DNA from: VRUE01 sp963698085
Lineage (GTDB): Bacteria; Actinomycetota; Thermoleophilia; Solirubrobacterales; 70-9
Direction of reading: 5' to 3'
Assembly (NCBI GenBank): GCA_963698085.1
Contig: OY969122.1
Location: 1,860,001-1,924,000 of the forward strand
Length of the DNA stretch: 64,000 bases
Shown: in pieces, positions 24,983 to 33,593 of the stretch
Layout: each line of letters starts with the position of its first letter
How positions within the stretch are numbered: the stretch's first letter is position 1
Program-made: the position numbers and the translations under genes
Notes under the pieces: model-generated
Told to the model about the DNA's origin: nothing
Databases searched by the model: none
The model's input: the letters and a program-made list of their open reading frames with translations, nothing else

Positions 24983-26317
24983 ATGCGCAACAGGCTGACG
25001 CCCCCGCCGGGCGACAGCGAGTTTCTCGACGAACGGCTGACCGAGGAGGAAAAGCCGGAGGCTCGCACCGAGGCCCAGAGGGACCGAGATCGGGTTCTCT
25101 ATTCCTCCGCGTTCCAGAGGCTGGGCGGGATCACGCAGGTTAGCCCGCCCGAGAGCGGCTACGCGTTTCATACTCGACTGACCCATTCGCTCAAGGTTGC
25201 CCAGGTCGGGCAACGAATAGCCCAACGCCTCAAGCGCGACGCTCCGGAGGAGCCTCAAAACGCCAAGGACGCGGTTCTGGTGGCCCTCGACGTCGACGCG
25301 GTCGAGGCGGCGGGATTGGCGCATGATCTGGGGCATCCGCCCTTCGGCCATATTGCGGAGCAGGAGCTGAAGCGGCTGGCGGTCAAAGCCGAACTCGATG
25401 GCTTCGAGGGCAACGCGCAGTCGTTCCGCATTCTTACCCGTCTCAGCACTGCCGGACGGTTGATGGCCAGCGGGTTGAACCTGACTCGCCGCACTCTCAA
25501 CGGAACGATGAAGTATCCGTGGCTTCGCGACGCAGAGAGGGCTGGACGAGAGACGAAGTGGGGTGCATATCCACCGGACAGCGACTACCTGAATTGGATC
25601 CGCCGAGACTGGCCCGAGGAGAACGAGACGTCGCGCTCGCTAGAGGCCGAGATCATGGATTGGGCCGACGACGTGACCTATGCGGTCCATGATGTTGACG
25701 ATTTTTACCGGGCCGGCCTGATTCCACTAGATCGACTGCGTGGAGACCAGGAAGAGTTGGAGCGCTTCACGGCGTACATGATTCGCAAGCAGCTCGATAG
25801 ATCGGTCATCGAGGCCGCAAACAAGCTCAAAGAAGACCAATTGGGGCTAGGGATCGGGGATCCATACGAGGGCCGACTTGAGCAGCGGGCCGGAATGCGC
25901 GCCGCCGGAGGTGGGCTCATCGGACGTTACGTGCAGTCCGTGGAGGTGCGCGAGGAGGAGGGCCATCTCTGGTTCGCAGTTCCCGACGCCTTAGTTGCCG
26001 AGGTGGCGATGTTGAAGGAGTTGACCTGGTACTACGTGATTGACCGACCATCTCTGGCGATTCTGCAAGAGGGACAGCGAGAAGTCATCCGTACGCTGTT
26101 TGATCGCTATCACGAGGGAGTCAAGGAACGCGAGTTCCGTCTCTTTCCGCCGGGATATATCGAGCGCCTGGACGCGGCTGAGACCGATCCAGCTCGGGTC
26201 CGTGCGGTGATCGACTTGATCGCAGGTTTGACCGAGCCCGCGGCGGTGCAGATTTATCAACGGCTTCGCGGCTTTGCTTCTGGGCCGCTGCTTGAGGCAC
26301 CCGGAAAGCTGGCATGA
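24983..26317 (+). CDS. dGTPase-like HD-domain triphosphohydrolase
   Basis: 444 residues, HD superfamily, SAMHD1/dGTPase branch. The metal-binding set is complete: RLTHSLKV (His), AGLAHDLGHPPFGH (His-Asp), EGNAQSF and DWADDVTYAVHDVDD (Asp). Expected reaction is dNTP to deoxynucleoside plus triphosphate. Housekeeping dGTPases maintain dNTP pools; others deplete dNTPs to block phage replication. Operon with a small upstream gene, lower G+C than neighbours and no replication genes nearby favour an accessory, possibly defensive, role, but this is inference. Confidence 0.85.
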   Translation: MRNRLTPPPGDSEFLDERLTEEEKPEARTEAQRDRDRVLYSSAFQRLGGITQVSPPESGYAFHTRLTHSLKVAQVGQRIAQRLKRDAPEEPQNAKDAVLVALDVDAVEAAGLAHDLGHPPFGHIAEQELKRLAVKAELDGFEGNAQSFRILTRLSTAGRLMASGLNLTRRTLNGTMKYPWLRDAERAGRETKWGAYPPDSDYLNWIRRDWPEENETSRSLEAEIMDWADDVTYAVHDVDDFYRAGLIPLDRLRGDQEELERFTAYMIRKQLDRSVIEAANKLKEDQLGLGIGDPYEGRLEQRAGMRAAGGGLIGRYVQSVEVREEEGHLWFAVPDALVAEVAMLKELTWYYVIDRPSLAILQEGQREVIRTLFDRYHEGVKEREFRLFPPGYIERLDAAETDPARVRAVIDLIAGLTEPAAVQIYQRLRGFASGPLLEAPGKLA

Positions 26318-26351
26318 GACGGCTGATCGCCCCGTCAGCGGCCAAAGGTAG

Positions 26352-27263
26352 CTATCGAGTCACTGCGAGGCCATCCGGCATATTGCAATGGAGATCGCTG
26401 AAAGGGATGGCTGCCTCTCGGGCGTGCTGAAGGAAACTCATTGCGCGTCGATAGGTGCTCTCACCCACGAGGGTCATGCGCAAGTTCGTTTCGCCACTGT
26501 CCCGGTACTCCCAAAGGAGTACGAGCTCGCCTTCCCAGATGGCCGTGTCGACAGTCCCGGCCAAGCCGTCTTGGCGAGAGATGGCACGTGCCTTTTCATT
26601 GTCCAAATATAGGAGCTCGACCCCGTTATCGATGTGCCATTGCTCATACTCGGCCGAGGCCTTTGGATTGTCTTTCAAGTCGACTTCGAGATCCGTCAGA
26701 GAGGATACGTTTATGCGAACCGACGTCGTACAGGACGTTCGTCGCATGTAATCGGCCTGTGCTCGTAGATAGACAGAGTCGGCGTAGGTGGCGAGAAATT
26801 TGCTCGGCACCAATACATCCGTTCCGTGGTACGGACCTGAAGTCACGGCAAAGCACCGCTCTCGAACCCACGGCGTGACCATGCTGTTCTCCAGGTCGAT
26901 GCCACGCGAGCGCGTGTCGGCGATTCGATCTCCGAGTAGCCTCAGCTCCTCGCTGACGAAGCGCAACAGGATCGGCGTGGCACGTGAAGGGCCGTTAGAA
27001 ACGATGGCAAAGATCGCTTTCAGCTCCGGCCAGAGGATTGCCAGCGTCAGCCCGACGGGAATGGCGACGCCGACGCATACGATCAGCGTCTCCAGTCCGA
27101 GCTCGGCACCGAAGCTCAAGTGCGCATGCAATACGCCCACCACGACGATGTTCGCCAGGGCAACTATTAGTAGCGCCACAACCAGGGTGAACCAGGCGCT
27201 GTGGGCGGTTACCAAGGAAAGGCATCGTCCAAGTGCGTGCGAAAAGCGGTTTTGTGGCGACAT
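26352..27263 (-). CDS. two-TM membrane protein with unknown soluble domain
   Basis: 303 residues from ATG 27263; longer frames upstream are read from noncoding sequence and the radical SAM 3' end. Two N-terminal membrane helices (FTLVVALLIVALANIVVVGV and LETLIVCVGVAIPVGLTLAI) precede a ~210-residue domain with KFLATYADSVYLRAQADYM, DNPKASAEYEQWHIDNGVEL and TAIWEGELVLLWEYRDSGE. I do not recognise the domain; the layout resembles membrane-anchored sensor or effector proteins. It converges on the dGTPase gene with a 34-bp gap and may belong with it. Confidence 0.55.
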   Translation of the reverse strand: MSPQNRFSHALGRCLSLVTAHSAWFTLVVALLIVALANIVVVGVLHAHLSFGAELGLETLIVCVGVAIPVGLTLAILWPELKAIFAIVSNGPSRATPILLRFVSEELRLLGDRIADTRSRGIDLENSMVTPWVRERCFAVTSGPYHGTDVLVPSKFLATYADSVYLRAQADYMRRTSCTTSVRINVSSLTDLEVDLKDNPKASAEYEQWHIDNGVELLYLDNEKARAISRQDGLAGTVDTAIWEGELVLLWEYRDSGETNLRMTLVGESTYRRAMSFLQHAREAAIPFSDLHCNMPDGLAVTR

Positions 27264-27375
27264 GCGGGTGCTCGACCTCAGTTCGGAAGCAGACGCTTCG
27301 GAGGATACTTTCGTTACCGAGAAAAACGTACGGGAGCAGCCTCCCGGCTCGGCTAAAGTGCGCTTGGTCCGACCA

Positions 27376-30300
27376 TCAGTGGTCGACAGCGGTGCTGCTG
27401 TCCCTCTCAGACTGCGGAACGGCGCTGGGGGGGACCGCAGCGGGAGTGTGGCGAGATGATCGGCGTGGGCGCAAGGTCTTTCTACCGACGAAGAGACTCC
27501 CGCCGTCCCCCGGCACCGCGATCGTGTCGACGGTCCCGTCGGGTTCGGCTGGCCATGCCTCCCGGTACTCATCGGCGACCTTGCGGAGGGTTTCCACGAG
27601 CGGAGTTCCTGGCACTTCGGCCGCGGAGACCCGATGTGCCAGCCTCTTCAGGAACGGGTCGCGATCGAAGTCGCGCTCCCACCGGCGTAGGACTTTCGGC
27701 AGGAGCCGTTCGGCCTCTGGGTCCTCGGCCAGCAGTCGCCAGAGCAGCTCAGGTAGGTCGGCGCTGTGCACCGACCTGGTGAGCTCCCAGCGGCAAAGGA
27801 GGTCTTCGACCTCTGGAAATCGCAGGGGATCGTCGAAGTCCTCGTCGTCGGGGGCGAAGAGCAGGCCTTCGTCGTGGGAGCGGGTGCCGGGTTCCTTGGT
27901 GATGCGAAGGTTGATCCATTCGCCGTGGTCGCGCCAGCGGATGGGGAGCATGACGAAAAGCGTGAATGCCTCGATAGCCTCGAGCAGGCTCGTTTCAGGG
28001 GTGAGCAGTATGTAGTTGTTGAGGACCTCGATGCCGCGTTGGCTGAGCGCGCGGTTCAGGGCGACGGATTCGGCGATGTTGTAGAAGGGCTTTTGGTTCT
28101 GGCGTAGGACCGGGTTGGAAGTCCCGTCGACGCCGAGGACGACTTTGAACGGGTTCCGCTCGCAGAGGGCATCGATGTACTCGAGATCGACCACACCTCG
28201 GTGGTCGGTGAGATCACGGACGGTGTTTTGCCCGGGATCGAAGACCACAGAGTCGGTCAGCCCACCCGCTCGGCGAATGGCCATGTACGCCATGACGTCG
28301 TCGCGGTTGACGAGGGTGTTGTCCTCGGAGGTCATGATCTCGAAAGGCTGCAGGCTGGGTTGTTCCTGGTCGTCCGGTGCCTCGCCGGCGTGATGAAGGC
28401 GCGCCCCGGGCAGCCTCGCCGCCTTGTCGGCCAGCCACCGCTGCTTGGCCCGCCATGGAGACACGTGGTCCCCCGCGGTCGGCTCTGGTCCGCCGCAGAG
28501 GCTCTCCAGCAGCGCGCGAGGCACCGGGTTTCGCAGCAGCAGGTCGAGCGCGGGTCGCAGCCGCGGTGGCCCGTCGACGCCCAAGGCCTCCTGGATCGCC
28601 AGGGCGCGCCGCTCCTCCTCGGCGTGGCCGAGGGTCAGTGCGTCCGCCGCCGCACGCTGGGTGAAGTCCCACATCTGGGCCGCGCCGCATGAGTGGAAGT
28701 TCCGGCCCTGGTGGTTGGGGCAAAATCCACACTTATAGGGGCACCCGCGGGTGAAGTTGATTTTCAGGGTTCGGTCCACGCTGTAACGCTGCCACTCGAA
28801 GGGCAGCGGGCAGACGATTTCCTCGACGGCGTTGCGGGCAGCGGTGTCGGCAAGCACGACGAGATCACGATGGGCGATCGCGACGCCGTGCAGCGTTCGC
28901 GCGAGCTCGAGCGCCCGGTCGGTTTCGCCGGCGTCGAGACGGCGCAGCACGCGCAGCACCTGCGGGAAGGCTTCCTCCCCCTCTCCGCGGATCAGCGCGT
29001 CCCAGCCCTGGATCTCTCCCTGGACGAGGTCGATCTCTCTCATCTGCGGCCCGCCGACCACGATCCGGCCGGCGAAGCCGGCGTCGCGCAGCAACTGGAC
29101 CAGGTGCGCGACCTCGTGGTGGTTGGTGAGATAGACGCTCAACCCGATTACGTCGGCGCCGAGCAGCTCGATACGGCGGCGGCGGAGATCCTCGGCGCCG
29201 ATCGACAGCACGTCGGTGCGGGCACCGAGGCGATCGAGCTGATCGGCCAGGAACCGCAACCCGATCATCGGCAGGCCTCCCAGGGGGTGGGGTTCGGAAG
29301 CCGGGATGTAGACCAAGCGGACGTTGAGGTTGGTGAGGTCGTCGCTGACACGAGCGGCGCTGGGTGGCGGCGGCTTGGCCAGCAGCGCACGCGCCCAACG
29401 CGCCGCGGCGGCACCTGCGTGCGCCGGGGCGATGCGATCGATGATCTGAGCGGCCTCGGCCGCCCGGCCGAGCACGTCTTGGAAGTCCAGCAGCGCGTCG
29501 TCGTCGGGATCGAGCGCGACCCGCGCCAACGGCCTGCGGTTGCTCGGCCCGCCCGCCGAGACGAGTCGCAATTCCCGGTCGTCAGTCGTCAGCGCGTAGT
29601 ACCGCCGGTTCGCCCTCCGGGCTGGGTCGGCGGGCGACGCAGTGGCAATTGCGATTCCCCGTCGGGCGTCCTCCGTATGCGAGGGCACCCGTCGCCGGCG
29701 CACGCCTTCGATCGAGAGGGCGTCGGCCTCGCCCGGGTCGCCCGCAAGGACGTGTGCCTCCTCGATCTGCACCGAGCCGAGTAACGCTGGGGCGTCCGCA
29801 TCGGCCTGGGCGACGTAGTCGTCGAGCGCGAGAGCGCGCCACGCCGCCGGCTCCTGCTGGCGCTCCTCGTCGGTGACGCGGGCCGCGAGGGCTCCGGCAC
29901 GGGCAAGCACGCCGGCATTTGAAGCGCCCACCACCAGCCAGTGGCCCCGGGCACCGTGGCAATCAAGAACCGGGCCGTGTGTGGCGTCGTGCCGGAGGAA
30001 CCACCGGATCTGACCTTCCCAGGTCTTTCGCAGGTTCGAGCGCACGATTTCGAGCATGCCGGCGAAGCGCTCCGCTTCGATCCACTGGCGCTCGCGGGGA
30101 GAGAGACGCCGCTCGATGGTTTCTTCAATCGCGCGCAGGCCGTCCTCCGGAGCTTCGAACAGGAGTTGGCGATGGCTCTCGAGCACGTCGAGCAGGTCCG
30201 GCTCTGTCCTGATCAGCTCGAATCGCAACCTCAGGCGATCCTCGAGGCGCTGGTCGAAACCCACGCCGAGGGGCACCGTGCGGCGGCTTTCGGGATCGAG

Positions 30301-30699
30301 GGACCGGCTTTCCTCGAACAGCCGGCCGGTGGCGACCGCGAGATCGGTTGCCTCGGTGGGCCAGGCGCTGAGAGAAGCCAGCACCCACCGGCCGACCAGA
30401 TCGACCAGCCCGCCCCCGGGAGGGCTGTTCTTCGGGACGACGATGGTTGATCTCTCCGCTGCGGCCTGGAGCGCGAAGGACCCCCGCGGGTCGAGCCGAA
30501 CGAGCGCGTTGTCAACGGCGCCGACGAAACGATCCGTGCGCCCGACATGACTGTCGAGCTCAACCTCCTCGACGTCGGCCCGCGGTGCCCTCAGCAGGGA
30601 CAGCGCGATCCGGAGCTGGTCGCCGGTGGTGACGAAAACGCGCTCGAGCGCTCGCGCGTAACCCCGCCTGGATCGTTCTCGGTCCCTCCGCACGCACAA
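27376..30699 (-). CDS. B12-binding-like radical SAM protein, 1107 residues
   Basis: Residues 1 to about 430 are an unrecognised N-terminal region (helical; RQWIEAERFAGMLEI, WLVVGASNAGVLARAGALA). About 460-600 resembles a B12-binding Rossmann domain (GLPMIGLRFLADQLDRLGA, ADVIGLSVYLTNHHEV, GRIVVGGPQM) without the DxHxxG base-off motif. At about 645-660 is the radical SAM cluster motif in NFTRGCPYKCGFCPN (CX3CX2C), followed by an unusual ~100-residue insertion, then barrel strands (SEDNTLVNRDDVMAYM, VVLGVDGTSNPVLRQN, LNNYILLTPETSLLEAIEAF). It should use SAM plus cobalamin for radical methylation or rearrangement. Start is TTG 30699 or GTG 30693. Divergent oxygenase and cobalamin adenosyltransferase genes support a B12 role. 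Confidence 0.8.
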   Translation of the reverse strand: MCVRRDRERSRRGYARALERVFVTTGDQLRIALSLLRAPRADVEEVELDSHVGRTDRFVGAVDNALVRLDPRGSFALQAAAERSTIVVPKNSPPGGGLVDLVGRWVLASLSAWPTEATDLAVATGRLFEESRSLDPESRRTVPLGVGFDQRLEDRLRLRFELIRTEPDLLDVLESHRQLLFEAPEDGLRAIEETIERRLSPRERQWIEAERFAGMLEIVRSNLRKTWEGQIRWFLRHDATHGPVLDCHGARGHWLVVGASNAGVLARAGALAARVTDEERQQEPAAWRALALDDYVAQADADAPALLGSVQIEEAHVLAGDPGEADALSIEGVRRRRVPSHTEDARRGIAIATASPADPARRANRRYYALTTDDRELRLVSAGGPSNRRPLARVALDPDDDALLDFQDVLGRAAEAAQIIDRIAPAHAGAAAARWARALLAKPPPPSAARVSDDLTNLNVRLVYIPASEPHPLGGLPMIGLRFLADQLDRLGARTDVLSIGAEDLRRRRIELLGADVIGLSVYLTNHHEVAHLVQLLRDAGFAGRIVVGGPQMREIDLVQGEIQGWDALIRGEGEEAFPQVLRVLRRLDAGETDRALELARTLHGVAIAHRDLVVLADTAARNAVEEIVCPLPFEWQRYSVDRTLKINFTRGCPYKCGFCPNHQGRNFHSCGAAQMWDFTQRAAADALTLGHAEEERRALAIQEALGVDGPPRLRPALDLLLRNPVPRALLESLCGGPEPTAGDHVSPWRAKQRWLADKAARLPGARLHHAGEAPDDQEQPSLQPFEIMTSEDNTLVNRDDVMAYMAIRRAGGLTDSVVFDPGQNTVRDLTDHRGVVDLEYIDALCERNPFKVVLGVDGTSNPVLRQNQKPFYNIAESVALNRALSQRGIEVLNNYILLTPETSLLEAIEAFTLFVMLPIRWRDHGEWINLRITKEPGTRSHDEGLLFAPDDEDFDDPLRFPEVEDLLCRWELTRSVHSADLPELLWRLLAEDPEAERLLPKVLRRWERDFDRDPFLKRLAHRVSAAEVPGTPLVETLRKVADEYREAWPAEPDGTVDTIAVPGDGGSLFVGRKTLRPRRSSRHTPAAVPPSAVPQSERDSSTAVDH

Positions 30700-30853
30700 G
30701 AGTCTGACACCTGTACGTATCTGGATAGGAATTTCCCGGTACTTGCGAGAACGATTACGACGTTGGGTTCGGAAGGCCCTGAAAACCGGTGGATCTGTCC
30801 GGGGGCCGGCCTAGCGTCGCGAGTCCGTTCAGCCGCTGACCGGAAGAGGCCCA

Positions 30854-31756
30854 ATGCTCACCGCTTACCCCCCCGACATCTACAACTCGCAACGCCTGCT
30901 GTTCGACCGGACGCGACGTGCTTGTGAAGCCGATCCCGTCGACGTGCCGGCGGAGTTCTACGAGCGCGGATGGGTCGTCATCGATGGGATAGCCGACCAT
31001 GAGCACGCGGTGGAGGTCCAGGAGGGCCTGATCGCGGGTATCGCTGCCCCGCGCGTGTCCATGCAGGGTTTCTTCGCCGACCGCGTGCAGCTCGGCAAGG
31101 CCGACTTGATTCCGGTTTGCGACGACGTCGTTGCCACCAGCTTCCAGGTGCTGCACTTCGATATGGGCCTGCCGTTGGCCGAGGGGCTCGACCAGCTTCT
31201 CGTTAGCCACGTCGGCATCTACCTCCCCGCGGACACCGAGTACACGGTGACGGCGAGGACCCGCCTGCTCGAGCTCGACGGGATCCTGGCCGAAACCGGT
31301 TTGGGGGCCGACGCGATCGAGGCCCGCATCTTGGAGTACACCCGGCGTCACGGCGATGGCTGGGGAGACCACAACACCTTTCGCTTGGCGTGTTTCGTGC
31401 GTGTCATTGACGCGCTCGCAGCGGCACCCGAGTTCACGGAGAAGATCGACAAGACCGTCGGCCAGTGGTTCGTCGAGGGGCAGCGGCTCGAGTCGACCGA
31501 TGCCCATGCGCAGGAGTCTGAGTACTACACGCGCCATGGCATCGACGTTCCTGCGCGTGAGCACGAGGTGGCACTCGAGCCTGGCCAACTTCTGTTCGTC
31601 GATAACACCCGCGTCGTTCACGGCCGGGTCGGGGAGCGCCGCGCTCGGGAGGTCTTCAACTTCATGTTCGGCGTCCCGTCGATTGGCGACTCCGAGGTCG
31701 CCGCGCTTCGTCGCGGTGTCTGCGAGTTGATGGCGGGATTCGAGCCGAGACAGTAG
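30854..31756 (+). CDS. 2OG-Fe(II)-type dioxygenase (TauD-like)
   Basis: 300 residues from ATG 30854, with GGAAGAGG upstream. The facial-triad pattern is visible: LHFDMG (His 101, Asp 103) and, near the end, DNTRVVHGRVGERR (His about 256 and the 2OG-binding Arg following). Family members hydroxylate or desaturate small molecules or peptides using Fe(II), O2 and 2-oxoglutarate. It is divergent from the radical SAM gene across 154 bp and followed 21 bp later by a cobalamin adenosyltransferase, suggesting a joint pathway; substrate unknown. Confidence 0.75.
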   Translation: MLTAYPPDIYNSQRLLFDRTRRACEADPVDVPAEFYERGWVVIDGIADHEHAVEVQEGLIAGIAAPRVSMQGFFADRVQLGKADLIPVCDDVVATSFQVLHFDMGLPLAEGLDQLLVSHVGIYLPADTEYTVTARTRLLELDGILAETGLGADAIEARILEYTRRHGDGWGDHNTFRLACFVRVIDALAAAPEFTEKIDKTVGQWFVEGQRLESTDAHAQESEYYTRHGIDVPAREHEVALEPGQLLFVDNTRVVHGRVGERRAREVFNFMFGVPSIGDSEVAALRRGVCELMAGFEPRQ

Positions 31757-31764
31757 CCCGCCGC

Positions 31765-31770
31765 TAAAAT
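31765..31770 (+). promoter_or_regulatory. -10 box TAAAAT for the adenosyltransferase gene
   Basis: TAAAAT lies 7 nt before the TTG start at 31778 and after the oxygenase stop, giving a leaderless internal promoter in addition to any read-through from the oxygenase gene. Confidence 0.45.
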
Positions 31771-31777
31771 CATCTCG

Positions 31778-32377
31778 TTGACCGTCAACCTGACGCGCAT
31801 CTACACGCGCCTTGGCGACTCCGGAGAGACGCACCTCGGGGACATGAGCCGTGTCCCCAAGGACCATCCGAGGATCGAGGCATACGGTGCGGTCGACGAG
31901 TTGAACGCTTTTGTTGGCCTCACGCTCGCCGTCAGCGAGATACCCGACGCTCGTCGTGAATGGCTCAGGCGGATCCAGAACGAGCTTTTCGATCTCGGCG
32001 CCGACCTCGCGCTGCCGCCCTCCGACGACGAGCGCACGCGTCTGAGGATCACGCCCGCTTACGTCGAGTGGCTCGAGTCGGCCTGCGACGAGGTGAATGC
32101 CGCTCTCGAGCCCCTGCGCTCCTTCGTCATCCCCGGCGGCTCCATCCTGGCTGCGAACCTTCATGTCTGCCGCACCGTTTGCCGGCGGGCGGAGCGCCTT
32201 GCTTTCCGTATCGACGAGGCCAACCCCGATGCCCTTCAATACCTGAACCGGCTCTCCGACCTCTTCTTCATTCTCGCCCGTGAGGCGAACGTCCCCGAGG
32301 AGCCCCTCTGGCAGCCGGGCGGCTCGCAGCAACCACCACCTCGCGTCCCCAGCCGCGATCAGGACGCCGGGAGGTAG
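31778..32377 (+). CDS. pduO: cob(I)alamin adenosyltransferase, PduO type
   Basis: 199 residues. TRIYTRLGDSGETHLGD is the N-terminal ATP-binding motif of PduO-type ATP:cob(I)alamin adenosyltransferases; EAYGAVDELNAFVG, IQNELFDLGADLALP, ILAANLHVCRTVCRRAER and YLNRLSDLFFILAR complete the five-helix bundle signature. It makes adenosylcobalamin from reduced cobalamin and ATP. Starts at TTG, 21 bp after the oxygenase. The last 19 bp overlap the convergent RibD-like gene. Its presence supports cobalamin use by the neighbouring radical SAM protein, although that enzyme class usually needs methyl- or hydroxocobalamin. Confidence 0.9.
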   Translation: MTVNLTRIYTRLGDSGETHLGDMSRVPKDHPRIEAYGAVDELNAFVGLTLAVSEIPDARREWLRRIQNELFDLGADLALPPSDDERTRLRITPAYVEWLESACDEVNAALEPLRSFVIPGGSILAANLHVCRTVCRRAERLAFRIDEANPDALQYLNRLSDLFFILAREANVPEEPLWQPGGSQQPPPRVPSRDQDAGR

Positions 32378-32892
32378 GTGAGGAGGACCACTCCGGAGTC
32401 GAACCGCTTCACGTCGTCGAGCTCCATCCGAACGGTTCCCCTGTCACCGAGCACGTGGACGTTTCCCTCGCCCCAGACGAGCGGGTTCAGGTAGACCTCG
32501 TACTCGTCGATCAGGCCCTTCTCGGCGAGGGCGTACGCGAACTCGCCGCTCCCGTGCATGAATAGGTCACCCTCGACCTCGTCCTTCAGCTTCGGGATCG
32601 AATCCTCGAGGTCCCCTTCGAGCAGGGTTGCGTTCCACTCGAGATCGCCGGACAGGGTGTTGGACCCGACGTGCTTTGGCATCGGGTTGACCATGTCCGC
32701 CCACTTGCCCGACTGGCTCGGCCAGTATCCCGCCAGCCCCTCGTAGGTCTTGCGGCCCAGCACCAGCCCGCTGGACCTCGCCTGACGCTCGAACGAGTAG
32801 TCGCCGTGATCTCCGTCCGCCTGCACCCACTCGCCGACCGGGTCTATGACGCCGTCGACGGTGGCCTGCGTCGTCGCGATCAGCTTTCCCAT
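32359..32892 (-). CDS. dihydrofolate reductase/RibD C-terminal-like protein
   Basis: 177 residues from ATG 32892. The RibD_C/DHFR-like fold is recognised from KLIATTQATVDGVID, SSGLVLGRKTYEGLAGYWP, GDLFMHGSGEFAYALAE and YEVYLNPLVWGEGN. Such stand-alone proteins are NADPH-dependent reductases of unknown substrate. Divergent from a damaged AraC-type gene starting 9 bp away, a pairing often seen between this family and its regulator. Confidence 0.85.
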   Translation of the reverse strand: MGKLIATTQATVDGVIDPVGEWVQADGDHGDYSFERQARSSGLVLGRKTYEGLAGYWPSQSGKWADMVNPMPKHVGSNTLSGDLEWNATLLEGDLEDSIPKLKDEVEGDLFMHGSGEFAYALAEKGLIDEYEVYLNPLVWGEGNVHVLGDRGTVRMELDDVKRFDSGVVLLTYLPAS

Positions 32893-32900
32893 CTCGACTA

Positions 32901-33275
32901 ATGGTGGCACGCCGCTACGCTCGCAGGGTGACGCCGGAGGCGCTTGCCAACCTCGCGCATCTGCCCTACGCGTACCTGATGACGCGGCGAATCGAGCGGG
33001 CGAAGGCGCTGCTGCGCCGCGGCGACCTGTCGGTCACCGAGGTCTGCATGGCGGTCGGGTGTACGTCGCTTGGCTCGTTCAGCGCCCGCTTCACCCAGCT
33101 GGTGGGTGAGACGCCGACGGCCTATCGGGCCCGTGACCACGGCGCGCTCGCGAGCGTGCCGGGCTGCATCGCCAAGGACCTCACCCGCCCGAGCCGCGAG
33201 ACGAAGCCGGAGCCGCAAGTCGAGCAGGATTGGAGAAACGCGGGGGGCCGTGGCTCCCTAGTGTTGGGCGCATGA
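32901..33275 (+). CDS. AraC-family regulator with deleted first HTH
   Basis: 124 residues. The second HTH of an AraC/XylS domain is intact: AYLMTRRIERAKALLRRGD, LSVTEVCMAVGCTSLGSFSA and FTQLVGETPTAYRA. The first HTH is missing its recognition helix: TPEALANLAHLP runs directly into YAYLMTRR, whereas relatives have about 18-20 extra residues there (the 'SRxHFxRxFRxxYGxTP' segment). An in-frame deletion of roughly 55 bp is the simplest explanation, and the protein is probably impaired in DNA binding. Confidence 0.65.
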   Translation: MVARRYARRVTPEALANLAHLPYAYLMTRRIERAKALLRRGDLSVTEVCMAVGCTSLGSFSARFTQLVGETPTAYRARDHGALASVPGCIAKDLTRPSRETKPEPQVEQDWRNAGGRGSLVLGA

Positions 33276-33305
33276 ACCTCGGGTGACAGGCGCGAAGATT
33301 TACCC

Positions 33306-33542
33306 ATGCACCGTGTAGTCGACGCGATGAACGTGATCGGTTCCCGTCATCTGGCGTTTTTCGAGGCGATCGATGAACCGATCGAGAACGGGACCCCTCC
33401 GACCACCTGCTCGACGTCGAGACGCAGCTCGGCTGGCTGCGCGAGCTCGGCTTCGACCGACGTTGACTGCTACTGGAAGTGGCTGGAGATGGCGCTGCTG
33501 GTCGGCGTCAAGCCCCGTCTGAGACAGGCGGTAGCCGGGTAG
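33306..33542 (+). pseudogene. SAM-methyltransferase C-terminal remnant with two compensating frameshifts
   Basis: The reading frame looks odd in the middle, but using three segments in alternating frames gives a normal methyltransferase tail: SRHLAFFEAIDEPIEN, then (other frame, about 33390-33457) DPSDHLLDVETQLGWLRELG, then (original frame) DVDCYWKWLEMALLVGVKP. Two indels thus cancel each other. The SAM-binding half is absent, so this is a remnant. It fills most of the 318-bp gap between the AraC gene and the RTX gene. Confidence 0.6.
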
Positions 33543-33593
33543 ATCTGCTTTAGCGGGACTTCATATCTCGCCGCCATAGTCAGGAAGCCAGTC

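Noticed and set aside
30700..30853. cobalamin riboswitch between the radical SAM and oxygenase genes
   Set aside because: The gap is only 154 bp and I see no B12-box-like conserved core.
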